Source: Paenibacillus_Z sp042653205 (GTDB lineage Bacteria; Bacillota; Bacilli; Paenibacillales; Paenibacillaceae). Taken from it: DNA of 64,000 nucleotides. The notes under the pieces were generated by a model. That model had not been told where the DNA came from. It did no database searches and saw only the letters and a program-made list of their open reading frames with translations. This document shows positions 58,473 through 64,000 of the stretch, piece by piece. The stretch covers positions 1-64,000 of the forward strand of contig NZ_JBHSHY010000024.1 in the NCBI RefSeq assembly GCF_042653205.1, in the 5' to 3' direction. The translations under genes were made by a program, and so were the position numbers. Position 1 is the first letter of the stretch, and every line of letters begins with the position of its first letter.

Positions 58473-59429
58473 CTATTTCTTGTTGTATGCCGTCAGCAGC
58501 GCCCGCGCTTGATCCGCATCGGCATGGATTTGGGCGATGAGTTCGTCGATGCCGCCGAACTTTTGCTCCGTCCGCAGAAACGCGATGAATTGGACGGTGA
58601 CGGACTTGCCGTACAGATCGCCTCCAAAATCGAACAAATGCGCCTCCATCACCGGCTCAGGCAAGTGGTCGTGGAACGTCGGCTTGACGCCGATATTCAG
58701 CACGCCGGGATAGCGCCAGCCGTCAGTCTCCGCCATGATGGCATACACGCCCTGGCGAGGAACGAAGAAACCGTCCTCCTGCTGGATGTTGGCCGTCGGA
58801 AACCCGATCGTCCGGCCGCGCCCTTCGCCCTGCACAACGATGCCGCGAACGGCGTAAGGTTCGCCGAGCAGCTCCGCCGCTTCTTCGGGACGGCCGTTCA
58901 TCAAAGCTTCGCGAATGCGCGTGCTGCTTACTTTATCTCCGTCTTGCATGAATGGCTCCACAATTTCCACCCCAATATCCGGTTCGCCAAGCGCCCATAA
59001 CGTCTCCGGCTTGCCCGCGCCTTTGGCGCCGAACGTGAAATCAAAGCCGACGACGGCCCGTCTCACCTGCAGCGGCCTCAGCACATCCTCGACAAACTCG
59101 GCGGGCGTCACCTTGGCGAAATCCAAATCGAATTGCACGATATAGACGACGTCCACGCCCAGCCTGCGGAAACGCTCTAGCTTGTCCTCGAGCGGAGTCA
59201 AGCTCGCGTTATAGTGCGGGCTCCTGCCCAGCACTTCCTTGGGATGAGGGTGAAACGTCATCACGGCCCCTTGCAGGCCGGCTGTCCGCGCGCACGCCAT
59301 CGCATGGGAAATGACGTTTTGATGCCCTCGATGGACGCCGTCGAAATGGCCGATGGCCAGCGCCTTCGGGGACGCGTTCCGGGCCAGCGCCGACTCGCCG
59401 ATCGGGTACTGCACAGAAATGATTTCCAC
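58473..59429 (-). CDS. ribF: Bifunctional riboflavin kinase / FAD synthetase
   Basis: Converts riboflavin to FMN and FAD. About 318 residues: N-terminal nucleotidyltransferase with IGHFDGVHRGHQ at 26-37, C-terminal flavokinase with GRGRTIGFPTANI. Start at GTG 59429 (8 nt after AGGTG) rather than GTG 59438, which abuts the site. 27 bp downstream of truB. Confidence 0.96.
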   Translation of the reverse strand: MEIISVQYPIGESALARNASPKALAIGHFDGVHRGHQNVISHAMACARTAGLQGAVMTFHPHPKEVLGRSPHYNASLTPLEDKLERFRRLGVDVVYIVQFDLDFAKVTPAEFVEDVLRPLQVRRAVVGFDFTFGAKGAGKPETLWALGEPDIGVEIVEPFMQDGDKVSSTRIREALMNGRPEEAAELLGEPYAVRGIVVQGEGRGRTIGFPTANIQQEDGFFVPRQGVYAIMAETDGWRYPGVLNIGVKPTFHDHLPEPVMEAHLFDFGGDLYGKSVTVQFIAFLRTEQKFGGIDELIAQIHADADQARALLTAYNKK

Positions 59430-59456
59430 TGCGGTCACACCTGCTTTTTCAACTTG

Positions 59457-60380
59457 CTAGTCTCCCGTCGGGGTAAACACTTTGACGGCTTTCAGGGTGC
59501 CGGAACCTTCATCCGGCTGAAATACGCCGGCAAACGTTCCGTCTTCGCCGTAAACGCGGACCAAGAATCCGGACTCGTAAGGTTCGTGCGCCAGGATCGC
59601 CTGAAGCGGGATCCGTTTTCCTTGGAACGCACCAAGCACGTCCGCGCCGCCGACGCTGATCCGCGGAAAATGGTCCAGCGCTTCGCCGGGAGGCGTCAGC
59701 CTGTCCGCGAGTTCGCCGGCCGCATTCAGCCGCGCGACGTCTTCGAGCGTCAAGCAATCCGCTTCCGTGAAGCCGCCGGACATCGTGCGCGTCAGCTTCA
59801 CCATGACGGAAGGCACCTGCAGCGCGGCGCCGATATCGACGCACAGCGTTCGGATGTACGTCCCTTTGGAGCAGACGACGGAGAAACGGATGACAGGATG
59901 CGGCTGATCCAATTGCGTTTCCAGCAGCTCCAAGCCGTAGATCGCGACCTTGCGCGGCTTGCGTTCGACGACCTGGCCTTCTCGGGCCAGCTCGTAAAGC
60001 CGCTTACCGCCAACGCGCACCGCCGAGAACATCGGCGGCACTTGTTCGATCTCGCCGACGAACGACGCCAGAACGGCGCGAATCTGCGCTTCGGTCACCG
60101 TGACCTCCGGCAGCTGCTCCGTGATCGTTCCCGTCAAGTCCTCGGTATCCGTAGCCAATCCGAACTGCATGACGGCTTCGTAGGACTTCGGCCGATCCTG
60201 GACATACTCCACGACGCGCGTGGCTCGTCCGATGCAGAGCGGCAGCACGCCGGTCACCTGCGGGTCGAGCGTGCCGGTATGCCCGATTCGCTTGACCTTC
60301 AGGATGCCCCGAACCTTCGCCACGACGTCGTGCGAGGTCCAGCCCGCCGGTTTCCATACCGCCAAAATTCCGTCCATCAT
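59457..60380 (-). CDS. truB: tRNA pseudouridine-55 synthase TruB
   Basis: 307 residues; catalytic Asp39 in GHTGTLDP, then the PUA-like C-terminal part. ATG overlaps the nrnA stop by 4 nt. Confidence 0.97.
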   Translation of the reverse strand: MMDGILAVWKPAGWTSHDVVAKVRGILKVKRIGHTGTLDPQVTGVLPLCIGRATRVVEYVQDRPKSYEAVMQFGLATDTEDLTGTITEQLPEVTVTEAQIRAVLASFVGEIEQVPPMFSAVRVGGKRLYELAREGQVVERKPRKVAIYGLELLETQLDQPHPVIRFSVVCSKGTYIRTLCVDIGAALQVPSVMVKLTRTMSGGFTEADCLTLEDVARLNAAGELADRLTPPGEALDHFPRISVGGADVLGAFQGKRIPLQAILAHEPYESGFLVRVYGEDGTFAGVFQPDEGSGTLKAVKVFTPTGD

Positions 60381-61387
60381 TGATCCAGCGCCTCTCTTAC
60401 GGATTGCACGACGGTCGCGATCGCAGCGTCCATGGCATGCTGCAGCCGGCAGCCGGCCGCCCGGACATGTCCGCCGCCGCCGAAGGATTTCGCGATGGCT
60501 GCGACGTCCGCTTTGCCCGAGGAACGCATGCTGACCTTCACTTCTCCGTTCTCGGTTTCCTTGAACAGGATGCCGACTTCTACGCCTTCGACGTTCAAGG
60601 CATAGTTGACGAGCCCTTCCAGGTCATCCCCGACCGCGCCCGTCTCCGTCATATCGGCGAACGCGACGTACAGCCAGGCGATCCGGTTGTCGTCCGAGAA
60701 CGCCAGGCGGCTCAGGCCCCGCTGCAGCAGCAGCAGCTGCGGCTTCGTCATCCGCTCGAGCAGATGATTGGCGATCCAAGGGCCCGGCACGTCTTCGGCC
60801 AGCATACGCGACGCCGCCTGCATGACGCGCGGACTCGTGTTGGAGTAGCGGAAGCCGCCGGTATCGGTCAACAGCCCGGTATAGACCGCCGTCGCCGCTT
60901 CGCGGTCGAACGGGATACCGGCGAATTCGATCAGATCATGCAAGATCTCGACCGTCGCCGCGGCGTCGACCCGGATCAGGTTATGCGTGCCGAAGGCGTC
61001 GTTCGTCGGATGATGATCGACGTTCAACAGCTTCGCCCCGTCAGCGAACAAGTCCTGCACCGTGCCGATCCGGCGGAAATCCGCGCAGTCGACCGCGACG
61101 ATGCGGTCGAATTTCTCGTGAAGCGGCTGTTTGCCGTGATTCACGATTGATGCAGCCGCCTCCAGAAACAAAAGTCTGGCGGGTACGGCCCCTTCGTTCA
61201 CGAGCACCGCTTGTTTGCCGAGCTGACGGAGCAACCAGCCGACGACGAGCGTCGAGCTGATGGCGTCTCCGTCCGGCTGCACGTGCGAGACGACGAGATA
61301 TCGGCTGCCTTCCCGCAGGAAGTCGAGCGCCTCCTGCAGCTGCGCCCGATAAGCATCCGGCGACGCCGCGCCGCTCGCAGCGGTCAT
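60377..61387 (-). CDS. nrnA: DHH family oligoribonuclease / PAP phosphatase NrnA
   Basis: Degrades short RNA oligonucleotides and 3'-phosphoadenosine 5'-phosphate. 336 residues: His35, Asp39 and Asp41 in HVQPDGDAISS, the DHH triad at 124-126 and GGGGHVRAAGC in the DHHA1 domain. Overlaps rbfA and truB by 4 nt each. Confidence 0.95.
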   Translation of the reverse strand: MTAASGAASPDAYRAQLQEALDFLREGSRYLVVSHVQPDGDAISSTLVVGWLLRQLGKQAVLVNEGAVPARLLFLEAAASIVNHGKQPLHEKFDRIVAVDCADFRRIGTVQDLFADGAKLLNVDHHPTNDAFGTHNLIRVDAAATVEILHDLIEFAGIPFDREAATAVYTGLLTDTGGFRYSNTSPRVMQAASRMLAEDVPGPWIANHLLERMTKPQLLLLQRGLSRLAFSDDNRIAWLYVAFADMTETGAVGDDLEGLVNYALNVEGVEVGILFKETENGEVKVSMRSSGKADVAAIAKSFGGGGHVRAAGCRLQHAMDAAIATVVQSVREALDQ

Positions 61388-61746
61388 TGCGAATCCCTGC
61401 CGCTGCGCTCGTTGATGTCGTGCAGGAGCGATTCGATCCGGCTGCCGTACTCGATGCTGCTGTCGAACTTGAACAGCAGCTCAGGCGTATGGCGGAAGCG
61501 GATGCGCTTGCCCAGCTCGGAGCGAAGGAAGCCGGTGCTGCGCGCAAGTGCCTTAAGCGTCTCTTCCTTCTGCTCGTCGCTGCCCAGCACGCTCAGGTAG
61601 ACGCGCGCCTGGGACAGGTCGTTCGTGATTTCCACGCCGGTCACCGTAATGAAGCCGATGCGCGGATCCTTGAGCTCCGTCTGAATAATCGTGCTGAGTT
61701 CTTTCTTAATTTGCTCACCTACGCGTCCTACACGGACTTTGGCCAT
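61384..61746 (-). CDS. rbfA: Ribosome-binding factor A
   Basis: 120 residues, KH-type 30S maturation factor (RVGRVGEQIKKELSTII...). Seven bp downstream of infB. Confidence 0.97.
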   Translation of the reverse strand: MAKVRVGRVGEQIKKELSTIIQTELKDPRIGFITVTGVEITNDLSQARVYLSVLGSDEQKEETLKALARSTGFLRSELGKRIRFRHTPELLFKFDSSIEYGSRIESLLHDINERSGRDSQ

Positions 61747-61753
61747 CGGTCAA

Positions 61754-64000
61754 TCACCTCTCCACGGACTCTAAGATGTACGCTTCGATAATGTCGCCCT
61801 CTTTGAGGTCGTTGTATCTATCCAGCGTAATGCCGCATTCGTAGCCTTGGGCCACTTCCTTGGCGTCGTCCTTGAACCGTTTGAGCGATTCGATCTCGCC
61901 GTCGAAGACAACGATGCCGCCGCGGATCAAGCGCGCTTTGGCGTTTCGCGCGATCTTGCCCGAGATGACCATACAGCCCGCGATGACGCCGACTTTGGTC
62001 ACTTTGAACAAATTGCGGATTTCGGCTTGGCCGATGACGACTTCCTTGAACACCGGATCCAGCATGCCCTTCATCGCGTGTTCGATCTCGTCGATGACGT
62101 TGTAAATGATGCTGTGGAGACGGATGTCGACTTTCTCCTGCTCAGCCGTCGCCAGAGCCTGCGGTTCCGGACGCACGTTGAAGCCGATGACGATCGCGCT
62201 GGACGCCGCAGCGAGGTTGATGTCGGATTCCGTGATCGCGCCCGCGCCGCTGTGAATGATTTTCACGCGCACGCCTTCGATGTCGATCTTCGCGAGCGAG
62301 CCCTTGAGCGCCTCGGAAGAACCTTGCACGTCGGCTTTGATGATCACGTTGAGATCCTTGATCTCGCCTTCTTTAATATGATTGTACAAATCTTCGAGCG
62401 TTACGCGCGAGTTCGCGCCGAGCTCGGACTGACGCTGTTTGATGGCGCGGCGTTCGGCAATGTCCCGCGCTTTGCGCTCGTCCTCGAAGACGAGGAACGG
62501 GTCGCCCGCCTGCGGCACTTCCGTCAAGCCGGTGATTTCAACCGGCGTGCTCGGGCCGGCTTCTTTCAGGCGGCGGCCCTTGTCGTTGACCATTGCGCGG
62601 ACGCGGCCGAAGCAGTTGCCGGCGACGAACGCGTCGCCGATCTTGAGCGTGCCGTGCTGCACGAGAATCCGCGCGACCGGCCCTTTGCCTTTGTCCAGCT
62701 CGGCCTCGATGACGGTGCCGCGCGCCCGTTTGTTCGGATTCGCTTTATAGTCGTTCACCTCGGCGACGAGGAGAATCATTTCAAGCAGCTCTTCCAGGCC
62801 GGTGCGCTGCTTCGCGGAGACGTTGACGAAAATCGTGTCGCCGCCCCACTCTTCCGGTACCAAGCCGTACTCCGTCAAACTCTGCTTGATTTTGTCCGGC
62901 TCGGCGTCCGGCTTGTCGATCTTGTTCACTGCAACGATGATCGGCACGTTCGCCGCTTTCGCGTGGTTGATCGCCTCGACCGTTTGCGGCATGACGCCGT
63001 CGTCCGCGGCCACGACGATAATCGTGATATCCGTTACCTGCGCGCCGCGCGCCCGCATGAGCGTGAACGCTTCGTGGCCCGGCGTATCGAGGAACGTGAT
63101 CTTCTTGTGATTGATCTCGACCTGGTAAGCGCCGATATGCTGCGTAATGCCGCCGGCTTCGCCGCTCGTGACGTTCGTTTTGCGGATCGCGTCGAGCAGC
63201 GTCGTTTTGCCGTGGTCGACGTGGCCCATAATCGTGACGACCGGCGGACGTGCTTCGAGGGACTCTTCATCGTCCTTCTCTTCGATCGTTTCGAATTGGT
63301 CTTCCTCGACCGGAATCTTCACTTCGACTTCGACGCCGTACTCCGCCGCGATGAGCTGTACGGTATCCAAGTCGACTTCTTGGTTGATCGTCGCCATGAC
63401 GCCAAGCATGATGAGTCTCTTGATGACTTCCGAAGCGTCCTTATGCAAAAGCTTCGCCAAATCGCCGACGGTCACCGTGCCGCGCACGATGATTTTCTTC
63501 GGCGTGTTGTCGATTTTCTCGCGGCGTTCCTGCTGCTGGTTATTCCGTCCGCGGTTGTTCTTGCCGCCACGGTTGTTCTTACCGCCGCGGCCGTTGTTGT
63601 CATCGAAACGCCTGCTGTTGTTCGAGTACGAATTGTTCGAAGCCTTCGGATTGTTGCGTCTCCGGTCGTCCGAAGTGCCGCCGCGGTTGCTGTTGTCGAA
63701 CGTGCGTGCCGGCGCGCTCGCGCCGGCGCTTTGCGCCGGACGGCTGCCTTGGTAGCCGCCGCCTTGACCCTGCGGACGGCTGCCTTGATAACCGCCCTGG
63801 CCGCTGCCTTGACCTTGCGGACGATTGCCTTGGTAGCCGCCCTGGCCTCCACCTTGACCTTGCGGACGATTGCCCTGGTAGCCGCCTTGACCGCCTCCCT
63901 GGCCTTGCGGACGGTTACCTTGGTAGCCGCCGCCCTGACCGCCTTGACGGTTGCCTTGACCGCCCTGGCCGGCGCCTTGGCCTTGCGGACGGTTGCCTTG
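61754..64000 (-). CDS. infB: Translation initiation factor IF-2 (5' end beyond right edge)
   Basis: GTPase that places initiator tRNA on the 30S subunit. 748 residues are visible; the frame is open to the window end, so the start is outside. The N-terminal part visible here is a low-complexity region with a 15-residue repeat (NRPQGQGGGQGGYQG) and N/G/R stretches, then the IF2-N segment (VRGTVTVGDLAKLLHKDASE), the G domain with GHVDHGKTT, DTPGHEAF and NKID, domain II and the C-terminal initiator-tRNA-binding domain. Upstream of rbfA in the standard order. Confidence 0.97.
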   Translation of the reverse strand, partial: QGNRPQGQGAGQGGQGNRQGGQGGGYQGNRPQGQGGGQGGYQGNRPQGQGGGQGGYQGNRPQGQGSGQGGYQGSRPQGQGGGYQGSRPAQSAGASAPARTFDNSNRGGTSDDRRRNNPKASNNSYSNNSRRFDDNNGRGGKNNRGGKNNRGRNNQQQERREKIDNTPKKIIVRGTVTVGDLAKLLHKDASEVIKRLIMLGVMATINQEVDLDTVQLIAAEYGVEVEVKIPVEEDQFETIEEKDDEESLEARPPVVTIMGHVDHGKTTLLDAIRKTNVTSGEAGGITQHIGAYQVEINHKKITFLDTPGHEAFTLMRARGAQVTDITIIVVAADDGVMPQTVEAINHAKAANVPIIVAVNKIDKPDAEPDKIKQSLTEYGLVPEEWGGDTIFVNVSAKQRTGLEELLEMILLVAEVNDYKANPNKRARGTVIEAELDKGKGPVARILVQHGTLKIGDAFVAGNCFGRVRAMVNDKGRRLKEAGPSTPVEITGLTEVPQAGDPFLVFEDERKARDIAERRAIKQRQSELGANSRVTLEDLYNHIKEGEIKDLNVIIKADVQGSSEALKGSLAKIDIEGVRVKIIHSGAGAITESDINLAAASSAIVIGFNVRPEPQALATAEQEKVDIRLHSIIYNVIDEIEHAMKGMLDPVFKEVVIGQAEIRNLFKVTKVGVIAGCMVISGKIARNAKARLIRGGIVVFDGEIESLKRFKDDAKEVAQGYECGITLDRYNDLKEGDIIEAYILESVER
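63738..64000. repeat. 45-bp repeats inside infB
   Basis: The motif tgcggacg recurs at 63771, 63816, 63861 and 63906 (period 45 bp) and again at 63983, encoding the 15-residue Gly/Gln repeat. Continues past the window. Confidence 0.9.

Overview
The window reads as chromosomal DNA of a GC-rich, endospore-forming Firmicute, most likely Paenibacillaceae (Paenibacillus/Cohnella type). From about 18.8 kb to the right edge the gene order follows the well-known Bacillus subtilis ylx/ymf block (infB-rbfA-nrnA-truB-ribF-rpsO-pnp-ylxY-mlpA-dut-dpaAB-asd-dapG-dapA-rnj-tepA-ylzJ-spoIIIE-ymfF/H/I/J/K/M-pgsA-cinA-recA-rny-ymdB-spoVS-miaB-ymcA), with Paenibacillus-like insertions (sleB, yajQ, recX, a membrane dipeptidase, korAB, pduL). 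Sporulation genes (spoIIIE, dpaAB, spoVS, sleB, tepA) confirm a spore former. Nearly every gene is on the minus strand, so the text runs from right to left in transcriptional order. The only plus-strand genes are an MFS transporter and one possible small membrane or secreted protein.

Layout by coordinate: 1-1550, truncated hrpB helicase. 1814-12291, a cobalamin salvage operon under a B12 riboswitch: importer btuF-btuC-btuD, then cobT, cobU, cbiB, cobS, cobD, cobQ and cbiZ, mostly overlapping or nearly touching. 12393-18724, a mixed region: possible small ORF, copper ATPase, rhodanese, YbjQ, DUF4184 membrane protein, signal peptidase I and the MFS exporter. 18773-26937, ymcA, miaB, pduL, korB-korA, a dipeptidase, spoVS and ymdB. 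27016-36576, rny, recX, recA, cinA, pgsA, rimO, yajQ, the RodZ-like ymfM and ymfK. 36809-45228, ymfJ, ymfI, the M16 pair ymfH/ymfF, sleB, spoIIIE, ylzJ and tepA. 45401-53253, RNase J, the diaminopimelate/dipicolinate genes (dapA, dapG, asd, dpaB, dpaA) and dut. 53234-64000, an M16 peptidase, ylxY, pnp, rpsO, ribF, truB, nrnA, rbfA and infB, which runs off the right edge.

How the genes work together: the B12 operon imports corrinoids, remodels cobinamide to cobyric acid (CbiZ) and rebuilds adenosylcobalamin. asd-dapG-dapA makes the precursor that DpaAB turns into dipicolinate for spores. rny, rnj, pnp and ymcA serve RNA turnover. SpoIIIE, SleB, TepA and SpoVS act in spore formation, germination and outgrowth.

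Most notable signals: a 41-bp unit repeated almost six times between dapG and dapA, each copy a perfect hairpin; a possible 25-codon leader ORF between the B12 riboswitch and its terminator, with the stop codon in the terminator loop; promoters of forespore sigma-G type before tepA and sleB, sigma-K type before dpaAB and sigma-H type before spoVS; a LexA box and a promoter at recA that point to a TTG start; and a small plus-strand ORF with its own promoter and ribosome binding site. I saw no tRNA, rRNA, CRISPR, insertion sequence or prophage.
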